64,000 bases of DNA from Thioalkalivibrio nitratireducens DSM 14787 (GCF_000321415.2 NC_019902.2:3748501-3812500); one strand, 5' to 3'. Counted from the first letter of the stretch, positions 27,917 to 38,118 are shown. A program made the numbers and translations. Notes: generated by a model from the letters alone, not told the origin.

Positions 27917-29937
27917 TCACGCAGCGCCGGCGGAAGGATCCGTCTCCAGAAGCCCTGCGACGGTGCCGCGCAGCATGCCGATCACGTCCCGGCGCCCCGA
28001 AGCACCCGCGAGCGCACAAAGCTCCGGCCAGCCGGCCAGTTCCAGCACCGCGGCGTCGAGCAGTGCCCGCTCCGGGGCGGGCAGAGCGGAAGTCCGCTCC
28101 GGGTCTGCATGCAGCCATCGTCGCAGCGCCGGAAGCGCGAGTTCGAACGGTCGGGAAAGACGGGCAAAGGCACGAACCGAGCGCCGATCGAGCGCCGTGC
28201 AGGCAACCCCGGCCGATGGCAGATCGGCTGCGACCGCCGTGGCGACCCCGGCTTCCAGGCCCCGCAGCGGGCCGGCCACCAAACCGGCCAGTCGCGGGCC
28301 GCCCGCGCGCGCAGCCACGCGAGATCGGCGGCGGCCTCCGAACTGGTGCCCCGAAACACGACCGCCGCGTGCAAGCCGCTGGTGGTCTCGCGCCGGAAAC
28401 CGATGCGCAGGCATCGAAACCCCGCACCCGTCCAGAATTCGATCAAACCCGGTTCCGCGCCAAAGCTCGCGCCCACGACCGGAACGTCCCGCCGCCGGGC
28501 CCAGCCCAGGGTAGCGCGCAGCATCCGTCGGCCAAGCCTGCGACGCTGCCAGTGCGGGTCGACCGCGATGCGCAGCACCCGCAGCGCCGGACGCCGCGCC
28601 GCCGCCAGCGCTCCATGCTCGGCCAACACGCAGGGCAGGAATCGCCCGGGCGGCCGGCGCAGACCGGACCACACGGCGTCGGCTAAACCCGGTTCCAGAC
28701 CGGGCTCGATCTGGGCGAGCACCACACCGACGATACCGACACCCCTGGTCTCGGCCAGCACGCCCACCTGCAGCTCCGGGGAATCCAGCCAGCGGCGCAG
28801 GTCCGACGGCCGCGTGCGGTAGTGGGCGTCGGAAAGCAGTCCGACCACCGCCCGCAGCCGCGACTCGTTCGCGGCGAGGCCTGCGCCCGAGACCCAGCGC
28901 ATGCGCAACGGTGGCCTCCCAGGCGCGGTTGCGGGTGCCTTGGCCTCGGCGTCCAGCAGGAATAGCCGGTCGACCCAGTCTTCCAGGGGATCCCCGGGCG
29001 GCCAGCGCACCGGCCAGTCCAAGCGGAACTCGTGCAGCCGGTGGCCATCGTCGCGCAGCGTCTTCAGGAATCGATGCCGGAAACCCTGGCCACTGCCCTC
29101 GAACCCCGCCGTGGTGGTGGCGAACGCCACGCGTGGCGCCAGGCGCGCAAGGCGCCGCAGCAGATGCACCGGCAGCGCTGCGGCCTCATCCACTACCACC
29201 AGATCCGGGGCGAGCCCGCGCTCCAGCAGTGCGTCGGGCGCGATGTACAAAGCCGCGGCTCGGGTGCCGCCCCGGCACGGCGTACCCCCACCGCGCTCAA
29301 CCTCGCCCAACAGCGGGCGGATCGCGTCCGGATTCGGAGCGGTCACCCGAACGTCCAGCGGAGTTCGGAGCAGCCAGTGGACGACCAGCGCTCCCAACAG
29401 CGTGGACTTACCGCGCCCGCGCGGTGCGGTGAGTATCGCGCAAGTCCGCGGGGGCCAGCTCGGGGCACACGCGAGCGCCCGGAACACGCGCCGCTGCCCC
29501 GCATTCAGCCGACGCTCCTCAGCTCGCGACGGGATCACCGGAACCGGCCACGTTCCGTCCTCCGCAACCCGCTCCACGATGTCCTCGGCCAGAAACCGGC
29601 GCAGGCGCCGCCCGAACGGCGTCGGCGCCGGTTCACCCGCAAGCAGCAGGAACACGCCCCCGCCGCGTAACAGACCCGCGGCAATGGCCAGCGCGTCCAC
29701 CGGGGGTATCGCTCCTCCCTCGAACACCAGCGCGTCGAGTTCGCGGCCCAGCCAGTGGCCGGCCTGCGCCGGGCGCGTTCCTGGCAGCCCATCGGGAACC
29801 GAGGCCCCGAACCATCCCACGTCAGAGGACGAAGCCAGACGCCGTAACCACGCGGCGGCCCGGTTCCGCGCCCCGGGTCCATCGCGGACCATCACCAGGC
29901 GCCGCGGGATCCGGGATTGGGGGGTATCGGCGCACAT
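27917..29937 (-). CDS. tmcA: tRNA(Met) cytidine acetyltransferase TmcA, with a frameshift
   Basis: Makes N4-acetylcytidine at the wobble base of elongator tRNA-Met using ATP and acetyl-CoA. Domains in order: N-terminal TmcA domain, helicase-like ATPase with Walker A APRGRGKSTLLG (residues 171-182) and DEAAALP, then a GNAT domain (VLRIAVDPHWQRRRLGRRML). After ...LAWLRARA the family-like sequence continues only in another frame (GPRLAGLVAGPLRGLEAG ... stop at 27917). The switch falls in the GC run at about 28295-28315 and corresponds to one missing base. The tRNA-binding C-terminus (~125 residues) depends on correcting it. Corrected length would be 673 aa. Confidence 0.85.
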
Positions 29938-30030
29938 CGTCGACCATGGTAACAGCCGGGCGCCGGAGCGAAGCGCGACGACCCATCGCCAAAGCAAAGC
30001 GACAGCAACGAAAAATAAGCAAGAGATTTA

Positions 30031-30060
30031 TTGGCGTTCACGCGAAGTCCGGCGTATAGT
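30031..30060 (+). promoter_or_regulatory. Sigma-70 promoter of the cold-shock gene
   Basis: TTGGCG at 30031-30036 and TATAGT at 30055-30060, spaced by 18 bases. Transcription would begin near 30067, leaving a 5' leader of about 110 nt, as is usual for csp mRNAs whose leaders refold with temperature. Confidence 0.55.
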
Positions 30061-30178
30061 CAGGCGCGTGAGAGGCCGACAAGCGACATATCGTGGTGGG
30101 ATCTGTATCAGCAGTCGCTTCCGTTGAACGGTTGCCGCCGAGCCGCTCACTTTTGTTTCTCTCTAAGTAACGAGGTTT

Positions 30179-30388
30179 ATGGTTGTGAATACTGGTGTCG
30201 TGAAGTGGTTCAACGAAAGCAAGGGTTTCGGGTTCATCACTCCTGATGATGGCGGCAAGGACGTCTTTGTCCACTTCTCCGCAATCGATGGAAGCGGGTT
30301 CAAGACCCTGGCCGAAGGTCAGAAGGTGTCTTTCGAAATTCAGCAGACCCCGAAGGGCCTGGCCGCCGGCGCGGTGAAGGCGATCTGA
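30179..30388 (+). CDS. CspA-family cold-shock protein
   Basis: Single-stranded nucleic-acid chaperone of 69 aa with one OB-fold. RNP1 (KGFGFI) is at about residues 15-20 and RNP2 (VFVHF) at 29-33. The length and sequence match the CspA/CspE class. The long leader suggests post-transcriptional control, but cold induction cannot be concluded because many family members are constitutive. A strong terminator follows 38 bp after the stop. Confidence 0.96.
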   Translation: MVVNTGVVKWFNESKGFGFITPDDGGKDVFVHFSAIDGSGFKTLAEGQKVSFEIQQTPKGLAAGAVKAI

Positions 30389-30425
30389 CGGTACTGCAGG
30401 ATCCGGGGCAACCCCGGATCCATCG

Positions 30426-30455
30426 AGCCGCCTCGGCAGGGGCGGCTTTTTTTTT
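30426..30455 (+). terminator. Rho-independent terminator of the cold-shock gene
   Basis: AGCCGCC (30426-30432) pairs with GGCGGCT (30441-30447) across an eight-base loop and is followed by nine T. Confidence 0.9.
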
Positions 30456-30492
30456 GCCCGGGGCAAGATCGGAACCGGAAACCACGGGCAAA

Positions 30493-30522
30493 CCGGCAGC
30501 ACGGGAACTCCCATGCTGCCGG
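30493..30522 (-). terminator. Hairpin after glnA, probable weak terminator
   Basis: CCGGCAGCA (30493-30501) pairs with TGCTGCCGG (30514-30522), with an inner GGG/CCC pairing. On the minus strand it is followed by TTT only. It lies 30 bp past the glnA stop, so it may end glnA transcripts or protect their 3' ends. Confidence 0.5.
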
Positions 30523-30551
30523 GTGACCCAGGCCCGCTGGTGCGGGCTCGG

Positions 30552-31961
30552 CTACAGGCTGTAATACATATCGAACTCGACCGGGTGGGTCGTCATGCGC
30601 AGGCGCGTGACTTCTTCCATCTTCAGCTCGATGTAGGCATCGATCATGTCGTCGGTGAACACGCCGCCCGCGGTCAGGAACGCGCGATCCTTATCGAGTT
30701 CGTCGAGCGCGTTGTCCAGCGCATTGCTGACCTGCGGGATGTTCTTCTCTTCCTCCGGCGGCAGGTCGTACAGGTTCTTGTCCATCGCGTCCCCGGGATG
30801 GATCTTGTTCTGGATCCCGTCGATGCCGGCCATCAGCATGGCGGCGAAGGCCAGGTACGGGTTGGCGGTGGAATCCGGGAACCGGACCTCGATGCGCCGT
30901 GCCTTCGGGCTCATCACGAACGGGATGCGAATCGACGCGGAACGGTTGCGCGCCGAGTAGGCAAGCATCACCGGCGCCTCGAAGCCGGGCACCAGCCGCT
31001 TGTAGCTGTTGGTCGAGGGGTTCGTGAACGCGTTCAGCGCCCGCGCGTGCTTGATGATCCCGCCGATATAGTAGAGGGCCGTCTCCGACAGTCCGCCATA
31101 GAGGTCGCCGCTGAAGAGATTCACGCCGTCCTTCGACAGGGACATGTGCACATGCATCCCGGACCCGTTGTCACCGACGATCGGCTTGGGCATGAAGGTC
31201 GCCGTCTTGCCGTGGGCGTGGGCCACGTTCTGGACGACATACTTCAGGATCTGGACCTCGTCGGCCTTGCGCGTCAGCATCGCGGCACCGACACCGATCT
31301 CGCACTGCCCCGCGGTCGCGACCTCGTGGTGGTGCACCTCGGTGTGCAGCCCCATCTCGTCGAGCACGTCGCACATCGTCGAACGGATGTCGTGCAGGCT
31401 GTCGACCGGCGGCACCGGGAAATAGCCGCCCTTGACCGTTGGCCGGTGGCCGATGTTGCCGTCCTCGTAGACGCGCTCGGAGTTCCAGGAAGCCTCGCTC
31501 GAATCGACCCTGCAGTAGGAACCCGAGAGGGAGGCACCCCATTTCACGTCGTCGAACACGAAGAACTCGTTCTCCGGCCCGAACAGCGCCGTGTCGGCAA
31601 TACCGGTCGAGGCCAGGTAGGCCTCGGCACGCTTGCCCAGGGAGCGCGGGCAGCGATCGTAGCCCTGCATGGTCGCCGGCTCGACCACGTCGCAGCGCAG
31701 GTTCAGCGTCAGATCCTCGAAGAACGGATCCAGCACCGCCGACTCCGGATCGGGCATCAGGATCATGTCGGACTCGTTGATGCCCTTCCAGCCGGCAATC
31801 GAGGATCCGTCGAACATCTTGCCATCCTCGAAGGTATCCTCTTCGATCTCGTGGGCCGGGACAGTCACATGCTGCTCCTTGCCCTTGCTGTCGGTAAAGC
31901 GGAAGTCGATGAACTTCACTTCCTTGTCCTGGATGGTTTTCAGCACATCGGCTGCGGACAT
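30552..31961 (-). CDS. glnA: Glutamine synthetase type I
   Basis: Ammonia-assimilating dodecamer, 469 aa. Beta-grasp and catalytic domains are complete, with [11 protein letters not shown], the ATP/metal motif [14 protein letters not shown] and NRSASIRIP. The adenylylation loop NLYDLPPEE near residue 397 is present, so the enzyme should be controlled by GlnE. The upstream region (32058-32161) has a sigma-54 promoter and NtrC sites, which supports nitrogen-regulated transcription. Confidence 0.98.
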   Translation of the reverse strand: MSAADVLKTIQDKEVKFIDFRFTDSKGKEQHVTVPAHEIEEDTFEDGKMFDGSSIAGWKGINESDMILMPDPESAVLDPFFEDLTLNLRCDVVEPATMQGYDRCPRSLGKRAEAYLASTGIADTALFGPENEFFVFDDVKWGASLSGSYCRVDSSEASWNSERVYEDGNIGHRPTVKGGYFPVPPVDSLHDIRSTMCDVLDEMGLHTEVHHHEVATAGQCEIGVGAAMLTRKADEVQILKYVVQNVAHAHGKTATFMPKPIVGDNGSGMHVHMSLSKDGVNLFSGDLYGGLSETALYYIGGIIKHARALNAFTNPSTNSYKRLVPGFEAPVMLAYSARNRSASIRIPFVMSPKARRIEVRFPDSTANPYLAFAAMLMAGIDGIQNKIHPGDAMDKNLYDLPPEEEKNIPQVSNALDNALDELDKDRAFLTAGGVFTDDMIDAYIELKMEEVTRLRMTTHPVEFDMYYSL

Positions 31962-32057
31962 GAGAGTCTCCTTTCGTTTGGCTTGAGCGTGATGTATGGA
32001 CGCAGCCCTCCGGCGCGGGGCACAGGTACGGGCGATCCGTTACGGCCGAATCCAAAA

Positions 32058-32072
32058 GCACGGTTTGTGCCA
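32058..32072 (-). promoter_or_regulatory. Sigma-54 (RpoN) promoter of glnA
   Basis: Minus-strand TGGCAC-AAACCG-TGC matches the -24/-12 consensus TGGCAC-N5-TTGC with the GG and GC doublets correctly ten bases apart; only one of the -12 T's differs. Transcription would start near 32047, about 85 bases before glnA. Confidence 0.75.
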
Positions 32073-32122
32073 GCCATGGTTTGGCGCCCGGATTGCCCAT
32101 GATGACACCCTTGCCCGTCCTA

Positions 32123-32161
32123 CGCACCAGACTGGAACAGCGAAGGCACCACCATGGTGCA
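32123..32161. promoter_or_regulatory. Two NtrC enhancer sites upstream of glnA
   Basis: Site 1 at 32145-32161 (GGCACCACCATGGTGCA) matches TGCACCA-N3-TGGTGCA at all but the first base. Site 2 at 32123-32139 (CGCACCAGACTGGAACA) matches 11 of 14. Their centres are 22 bp apart, two helical turns, at about -84 and -106 from the predicted start. Confidence 0.75.
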
Positions 32162-32169
32162 ACCGGCGC

Positions 32170-33372
32170 TCAGGAGCGCCCATCCCTGGTGCGCGCCCGG
32201 TACAGGATCAATACCTCGCCGAGCTGATCCTTGAAATCCGCCCCCTGCCGCAGGCGCTCGGCCAGTTGCACCGCGCGCCGGTTCAGTTGCGCGCCGGCAT
32301 CCTCGTCGTCGAGCCGCAGGGTCACGGTCACGTGCACGCGGCCGCCCAGGTAGTGCAGCCCCACCTGCTCGACCGATGCGAGCTCGGGCTCGCCTTCCCA
32401 GGCGCCCCGGAGGCATTCGGTGATCTCCGGGCGCAGTGGCAGACCGACCGACCGCACCTGCTCCTCGTCGTTCTCCGGATCGACATGGACGGTCACATCG
32501 CGCAGCGCGGGGAAGCTCGCCCGAACCGACCGGTATACCTCATCCGCGATCTGGTGACCCTCGGAGACCGAGATCCGGGGCGCCACCTGGATGTGCACGT
32601 CGGCCGCCGCCTCGTTGCCCAGCTTCCGGGTGCGCAGCATGTGCGCGCTCTTCACGCCCGGCACACAGGCGATCGCATCCCGTATCGTTGCCACCTGTTC
32701 CGGCTCCAGCGCGGTATCGATCAGCTCCGCGGCGCTCTTGAACACCAGGCGCCAGGCCATGTGCAGAATGAACACTGCCACCACCAGCGCGGCGACCGCA
32801 TCCAGCCAGGGCCAGCCGGCCACCGCTCCGCCAATGCCCACCAGCACCACCAGCGACGAGATCGCGTCACTGCGGTGGTGCCAGGCGTTCGCGTGCAGCA
32901 ATGGAGACCCGATGCGCCGCGCGACCCGTACCGTGTACTGGTACAGACCCTCCTTCGCGACCAGGGTCAGCACTGCAAAGGCCAGCGCCGCCGGAGCGGG
33001 GCCGCTCACCATCTCCCAGGCCAGCAGACGCTGCACTGCGGCCCAGCCGATGCCCAGGGCGGCAACGGCCAGCATCACACCGACGACGACGGTCGCCAGC
33101 GTCTCGATGCGCCCGTGGCCATAGGGATGATCCCGGTCGGGCGACGCCGACGCCTTGCGCGCTGCGACCAGTACCACGCCATCGCTGACCAGATCCGAGA
33201 GCGTGTGCACGCCATCCGCGATCAGCGCCTGCGACTGGAACAGCCAGCCGGCGACGATCTGGGTTACCGCCAGCGCCGAATTCACCATTGCGGCGACAAG
33301 GGTCGCGAAGCGCGTGGCGCGGTAACGCTGCGCGCGCGACGGTAGCGGAGCGCTTGTCGAATCCGGGGTCAC
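32170..33372 (-). CDS. Cation diffusion facilitator (CDF) metal efflux transporter
   Basis: A 400-aa inner-membrane divalent-metal/proton antiporter. Six helices in the first ~215 residues carry the family ligand pattern: DGVHTLSD in helix 2, HPYGHGR after it, and a second set at HHRSDAISS. A cytoplasmic ferredoxin-like domain follows, with an extra C-terminal extension (about residues 300-400) that makes it longer than FieF. The metal is not certain; a Fur-box-like site upstream points to iron. It ends nine bases from the glnA NtrC site. Confidence 0.9.
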   Translation of the reverse strand: MTPDSTSAPLPSRAQRYRATRFATLVAAMVNSALAVTQIVAGWLFQSQALIADGVHTLSDLVSDGVVLVAARKASASPDRDHPYGHGRIETLATVVVGVMLAVAALGIGWAAVQRLLAWEMVSGPAPAALAFAVLTLVAKEGLYQYTVRVARRIGSPLLHANAWHHRSDAISSLVVLVGIGGAVAGWPWLDAVAALVVAVFILHMAWRLVFKSAAELIDTALEPEQVATIRDAIACVPGVKSAHMLRTRKLGNEAAADVHIQVAPRISVSEGHQIADEVYRSVRASFPALRDVTVHVDPENDEEQVRSVGLPLRPEITECLRGAWEGEPELASVEQVGLHYLGGRVHVTVTLRLDDEDAGAQLNRRAVQLAERLRQGADFKDQLGEVLILYRARTRDGRS

Positions 33373-33386
33373 CGGCTATCCTGATG

Positions 33387-33405
33387 GGTAATAATAATTC
33401 TCATT
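33387..33405. promoter_or_regulatory. Fur-box-like site between the CDF gene and a small gene
   Basis: GGTAATAATAATTCTCATT agrees with the 19-bp Fur consensus GATAATGATAATCATTATC at 13 positions and stands out in GC-rich surroundings. It lies 14 bp before the CDF start and 39 bp before the rightward ORF, so it could control both. Confidence 0.55.
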
Positions 33406-33444
33406 TGCACTCGCGTTCGAAACCGACCGAGCAGGGAGGGGTCC

Positions 33445-33771
33445 ATGCTTGTACTGCAAGCATCATTGGAACATGCCAGCCGTGTGCTGCGTATTTTCGA
33501 CAACGTCTCCGGACATATCGTAGCCGAGTGGCGCGGCGACGCAGCACGGCGGGTGCTCCAGTCGGCACGGCTCACGCCACCGGATCTGCAGCAGGCTCCG
33601 GACAGCGCCGCGGCGGAACGCGCGGTGCGCGCGCTGCTGTTCGAAGCACTGGTTGCCCAGGTACTGGAACCGGTGCACGCAACCCGACGATCCGCGCGGG
33701 TCATCCCCTTCCGACCGCATGACGGCAAGCCACCCGGGTCCCGCCCGCAGCGCGGCGGCGCCTCCGGATAG
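33445..33771 (+). CDS. 108-aa protein of unknown function, putatively Fur-controlled
   Basis: A soluble small protein starting MLVLQASLEHASRVLRIFDN. The first half looks like an ordered alpha/beta unit (GHIVAEWRGDAARRVLQ), the middle is helical (AAAERAVRALLFEALVAQVL) and the end is Arg/Pro-rich and probably disordered. An AGGGAGG ribosome-binding site precedes the ATG. No Cys, signal peptide or membrane segment is present. I do not recognise a family; the divergent CDF transporter and the Fur-box-like site suggest a role in metal homeostasis. Confidence 0.65.
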   Translation: MLVLQASLEHASRVLRIFDNVSGHIVAEWRGDAARRVLQSARLTPPDLQQAPDSAAAERAVRALLFEALVAQVLEPVHATRRSARVIPFRPHDGKPPGSRPQRGGASG

Positions 33772-34116
33772 CCCCGGATCGTCCGACCCCGGAACCAACC
33801 CGCTGCCGCGCCGCGGAGAATCCGTTCCAGGCGGAACTGCACCGACCCCAAGCGGCCGACCTCGGTCGGGGATACCGGGGGCCAGGCAGGCACGGCCAAT
33901 CACGGGAAACCCATCACTGGACGATCCGTTTTCGGGTCCAGCCCAAAATAGTCCGCGCGTCCGGCCGAGCGATTGCTCCCGGAGCGCGTGGGTGCCTCGT
34001 GGAGCCCGTGTGCGCGGCCCACGGGCCAGAATACCGGCGGATTGCCGGCCCGCCGCTGGCAGGCGCCCCCGGCGGGCCGGTATACTCCAGCGTTTTCCTT
34101 GCGATTCAGGCACATC

Positions 34117-35031
34117 ATGCACCCCACCACGGTCACCTTTCAGGATCTGATCCGGCAGCTTCAGGAATACTGGGCCCGGCACGGTTGCGTGCTGCTGCAG
34201 CCCTATGACATGGAGGTCGGCGCCGGCACGTTCCACCCGGCGACCTTCCTGCGCTCGATCGGACCGGAACCCTGGCGTGCGGCGTATGTACAGCCTTCGC
34301 GGCGCCCGACCGACGGGCGCTACGGCGAGAACCCGAACCGATTGCAGCACTACTACCAGTTCCAGGTATTGCTGAAGCCATCGCCGCCCGATATCCAGGA
34401 TCTCTACCTGGGATCGCTGCGCCATCTCGGCTTCGACCCCACCGTGCACGACATCCGGTTCGTCGAGGACAACTGGGAGTCGCCGACGCTGGGGGCCTGG
34501 GGCCTCGGCTGGGAGGTGTGGCTGAACGGCATGGAGGTGACCCAGTTCACCTACTTCCAGCAGGTGGGCGGCCTCGACTGCCGGCCCGTATCCGGCGAAA
34601 TCACCTACGGCCTGGAACGGCTGGCGATGTACCTGCAGGGGGTCGAGAGCGTGTTCGACCTAGTCTGGACCGAGGCACCCGACGGCACCGTCGTGACCTA
34701 CGGCGACGTATACCACCAGAACGAGATCGAACAGTCGGTCTACAACTTCGAACAGGCGGACCGCGAACACCTGTTCGCCGCGTTCGACACGCACGCCACC
34801 GAGAGCGAACGCCTGATCGCGCTGGGTCTGCCGCTGCCGGCCTACGAGCAGGTACTGCGCGCGTCGCACAGCTTCAACCTGCTCGACGCCCGCGGCGCGA
34901 TCTCGGTCACCGAACGCCAGCGCTTCATCCTGCGTGTGCGCGAACTCGCTCGCGCGGTGGCCGCCGCCTACTACGAAAGCCGCGAGAAGCTCGGCTTCCC
35001 GCTGCTTACACACGCCTCGCAGGCGGCCTGA
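34117..35031 (+). CDS. glyQ: Glycyl-tRNA synthetase alpha subunit
   Basis: Catalytic subunit of the bacterial alpha2beta2 class II glycyl-tRNA synthetase, 304 aa. It starts [20 protein letters not shown] and contains the class II core with [12 protein letters not shown] and [15 protein letters not shown]. The frame is open upstream, but sequence before 34117 has no family similarity. glyS follows after 66 bp in the same direction. Confidence 0.98.
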   Translation: MHPTTVTFQDLIRQLQEYWARHGCVLLQPYDMEVGAGTFHPATFLRSIGPEPWRAAYVQPSRRPTDGRYGENPNRLQHYYQFQVLLKPSPPDIQDLYLGSLRHLGFDPTVHDIRFVEDNWESPTLGAWGLGWEVWLNGMEVTQFTYFQQVGGLDCRPVSGEITYGLERLAMYLQGVESVFDLVWTEAPDGTVVTYGDVYHQNEIEQSVYNFEQADREHLFAAFDTHATESERLIALGLPLPAYEQVLRASHSFNLLDARGAISVTERQRFILRVRELARAVAAAYYESREKLGFPLLTHASQAA

Positions 35032-35097
35032 GACCGCAGCCCCGACCGCATTACCCACCGAACGCTATCGCCCGGCAAGGGCCTGACGGACATCGCC

Positions 35098-37179
35098 ATG
35101 GAAGATCTTCATCCTCTCCTGTTCGAACTCGGCATGGAGGAACTGCCGCCGAAGGCGCTGCCTGCGCTGCGCGATGCTTTGCGCGACGAATGCCTGCAGC
35201 GCCTGCGCGCAGCCGGTATCGCGCCTGCCTCGGTCACCGCCTTCGCCACCCCGCGGCGCCTGGCGCTGCTGTTCGACGGAATCCCGACACGCCAGCCCGA
35301 CCAGATCCAGGAACGCCGCGGCCCGGCGGTCAGCGCCGCGTTCGACGCTGACGGGACTCCGACCCGTGCGGCCGAGGGATTCGCGCGCTCCTGCGGGGTC
35401 GAGGTGGAAGCGCTCGAGCGCGAGAACACCGACAAGGGCGAATACCTGGTCTACCGGGAAGCCCGGCCGGGCGCGTCGCTGGAGAACCTGCTCCCCGGCA
35501 TCCTCGCGGCCGGCCTAGCCGCACTCCCCACCCCGAAGCGGATGCGCTGGGGCTCCAGCGACGTGGAGTTCGTGCGCCCGGTCCACTGGCTGGTGCTGCT
35601 GCACGGCGAGCGGCTGGTCGAGATCGAGCTGCTGGGCCTGCGCAGCGGTCGCAGTACCCGTGGGCATCGCTTTCACAGCTCGCATGAACTGGAACTCGCG
35701 CATGCCGGCGACTATGCCCGGGTGCTGGAGCACGACGGCATGGTGCTCGCCTCGTTCGACGATCGCCGCGCGGCGATCGCGGCACAGATCCAGGCCGAGG
35801 CCGAAGCGGCCGGTGGCCAGGCGCTGATCGACCCAACCCTGCTCGACGAGGTCACGGCACTGGTGGAATGGCCGGTCGCGCTGACCGGCGGCTTCGACGA
35901 GCGCTTCCTCGATGTGCCGCAGGAGGCGCTGATCTCGACGATGCAGGACAACCAGAAATACTTCCCGCTGGTAGATGCCGCCGGGAAGATGCTGCCGCAG
36001 TTCGTGGTGATCAGCAATATCCGCTCGCGCTACCCCGAGGCCGTGCGCGGCGGCAACGAGCGCGTGCTGCGCCCGCGCTTCGCCGACGCCGAGTTCTTCT
36101 GGGAGCAGGACCGCCGGGAAACGCTGGAGAGCCGTCAGCCCTGGCTGGAAACCGTCGTGTTTGAGCGCCGGCTCGGCACGCTGGCCGACAAGTCCCGGCG
36201 CGTGGCGCGACTGATGGAGGGACTGGCCGGGCCAATGGGGCTGGACCCGGCGCTGGCACGCCGCGCGGCCCTGCTGTCCAAGTGCGACCTGGGCACGCGC
36301 ATGGTCTTCGAATTCCCGGAACTGCAGGGGACGATGGGCCGCTATTACGCGCAGCATGACCGCGAGCCCGAGGCACTGGCGCAGGCGCTGGAACAGCATT
36401 ACTGGCCGCGCCAGGCCGGTGGCGATCTGCCGGAGGGTCCACTCGCCCAGGCGCTGGCACTCGCCGACCGGCTCGACACGTTGGTCGGCATCTTCGCGAT
36501 CGGCAAGGAACCGACCGGCGCCCGGGATCCCTTCGCGCTGCGCCGCGCCGCCCTGGGGCTGCTCCGAATCCTGATCGAGCGCGAGCAACCGCTGGCCCTG
36601 ACGCCGCTGCTGCAGGCCGCGGCCTCGGGCGTGTCGGACCGGGTCGCGGAGGCGCCGGAAGCCGTGGCCCGGGTCCGCGCCTATGTGCTGGAACGACTGC
36701 GCGGCTACCTGCTGGAGCAGGGCATGGCCGCGGAGGTCTTCGAGGCGGTCGCTGCGCTCGAGCCCGACGTGCCGCTGGACTTCGTACGCCGGGCCCGGGC
36801 CGTGCAGCAGTTCCGCAGCCGCCCGGAATCCGAAGCTCTCGCGGCGGCGAACAAGCGTACCCATAACCTGCTGCGCAAAGCCGGCGACGAAGGCAGCGGC
36901 GACATCGACGAGTCCCTGCTCCAGACCCCGGCCGAGCAGCTGCTGCTGGAGGCGCTGCGTGCAGTCGAGCCGCGCGTGGCTGCCGCGGTCGACCAGGGCG
37001 ACTACGTGGCGGCGATGTCGGAACTCGCCGGGCTGCGTGCACCGGTGGACGCCTTCTTCACCGACGTGCTGGTGATGGTCGACGACCCGCCGCTGCGCGC
37101 GAACCGGCTGGCGCTGCTGCGACAGCTCGCCGCGCGGTTCGACTCGGTCGCCGACATTTCGCGGCTCGCGACCGGGTGA
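35098..37179 (+). CDS. glyS: Glycyl-tRNA synthetase beta subunit
   Basis: tRNA-recognising subunit, 693 aa, full length for the family. The N-terminal LLFELGMEELPPKALPALRD segment and the DNQKYFPL and GRYYA motifs (with an HD-like region) are typical, and the C-terminal anticodon-binding part (about residues 580-690) is intact. It is presumably cotranscribed with glyQ and plsC. In many relatives gmhB lies between glyS and plsC; it is absent here. Confidence 0.97.
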   Translation: MEDLHPLLFELGMEELPPKALPALRDALRDECLQRLRAAGIAPASVTAFATPRRLALLFDGIPTRQPDQIQERRGPAVSAAFDADGTPTRAAEGFARSCGVEVEALERENTDKGEYLVYREARPGASLENLLPGILAAGLAALPTPKRMRWGSSDVEFVRPVHWLVLLHGERLVEIELLGLRSGRSTRGHRFHSSHELELAHAGDYARVLEHDGMVLASFDDRRAAIAAQIQAEAEAAGGQALIDPTLLDEVTALVEWPVALTGGFDERFLDVPQEALISTMQDNQKYFPLVDAAGKMLPQFVVISNIRSRYPEAVRGGNERVLRPRFADAEFFWEQDRRETLESRQPWLETVVFERRLGTLADKSRRVARLMEGLAGPMGLDPALARRAALLSKCDLGTRMVFEFPELQGTMGRYYAQHDREPEALAQALEQHYWPRQAGGDLPEGPLAQALALADRLDTLVGIFAIGKEPTGARDPFALRRAALGLLRILIEREQPLALTPLLQAAASGVSDRVAEAPEAVARVRAYVLERLRGYLLEQGMAAEVFEAVAALEPDVPLDFVRRARAVQQFRSRPESEALAAANKRTHNLLRKAGDEGSGDIDESLLQTPAEQLLLEALRAVEPRVAAAVDQGDYVAAMSELAGLRAPVDAFFTDVLVMVDDPPLRANRLALLRQLAARFDSVADISRLATG

Positions 37180-37318
37180 ACACCATGGCCCCAACTGGGC
37201 GGCGCGGTTGCGCAGCGACCCCGTGGACGCGCTGCCGCTGGCCCGACACGGAGCTGCAGCAGAATGGGCCCGGCACCGAGGCCACCGCCCGCCACCGACG
37301 GTTCCGGAAAGATCGCTG

Positions 37319-38041
37319 ATGCTGCCGAGGCTCCGCGCCATCGCGTTCTGGGTCGGGTTCGCCGGCTCGACAATCGTCTTCGGGTTGCTGGTCGCGCCGT
37401 TGGCGCTGCCGTTCGGATGGCATGGTCGCTACCGGGCGCTGTCCCAGTGGACCCGGTTCAATGTCTGGTGGCTCGGCGTGACCTGCGGCCTGCGCCATCG
37501 GGTCTACGGTGCCGCGAACCTGCTGCAGCCGACGCCCGCGATCGTGATGGCCAAGCACCAGTCGGCCTGGGAGACGATCGCCCTGCAGCAGATTCTGCCA
37601 CCGCAGGTCTGGGTGCTGAAACGGGAACTGATGCGCATCCCTTTCTTCGGCTGGGCGATCGGCATGGTCGACCCGGTCCCGGTGGACCGCAAGGCGGGAC
37701 GCCGTGCGCTCGATGCGCTGGTCGAGGCCGGGACCGATCGCCTTCGGCGCGGGCTGTGGGTGGTCCTTTTTCCAGAGGGGACGCGGGTGGCGCCTGGAGA
37801 GCGCGGCCGCTACCGCATCGGCGGCGCGGTATTGGCGGCGCGCAGTGGCTACCCGGTGATCCCGATCGCGCACAACAGCGGCAGCTTCTGGCCCCGGCGC
37901 AGCCTGGTGAAACACCCGGGGGTGATCGACGTGGTGGTCGGACCACCGATCGCGAGCGAGGGACGCGAACCGGAAGCGATCCTGGCCAAGGTCGAAAACT
38001 GGATCGAGTCCGAGGTTGCGCGCCTGGAGCGCAGGGCGTGA
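37319..38041 (+). CDS. plsC: 1-acyl-sn-glycerol-3-phosphate acyltransferase
   Basis: Makes phosphatidic acid at the inner membrane; 240 aa. One or two N-terminal hydrophobic segments precede the acyltransferase motifs: block I KHQSAWE (in place of NHxxxxD, with Glu at the last position), block II around VLKRELMRIPFFGW, block III FPEGTR and block IV VIPIAHNSG. ATG-37319 is the start that aligns with the family. It follows glyS by 139 bp. Confidence 0.92.
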   Translation: MLPRLRAIAFWVGFAGSTIVFGLLVAPLALPFGWHGRYRALSQWTRFNVWWLGVTCGLRHRVYGAANLLQPTPAIVMAKHQSAWETIALQQILPPQVWVLKRELMRIPFFGWAIGMVDPVPVDRKAGRRALDALVEAGTDRLRRGLWVVLFPEGTRVAPGERGRYRIGGAVLAARSGYPVIPIAHNSGSFWPRRSLVKHPGVIDVVVGPPIASEGREPEAILAKVENWIESEVARLERRA

Positions 38042-38118
38042 CTTTCCCCCTCCCCAGCCCCTCTCCCGCGACTGGCAGGGGCTTTTCTGCCTGTTGCGCG
38101 AGGGGCGTGGTGGGGCGG

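Noticed and set aside
37180-37318. Missing gmhB between glyS and plsC considered as a deletion scar
   Set aside because: No residual gmhB sequence is visible and the gap is short; the gene is likely encoded elsewhere.
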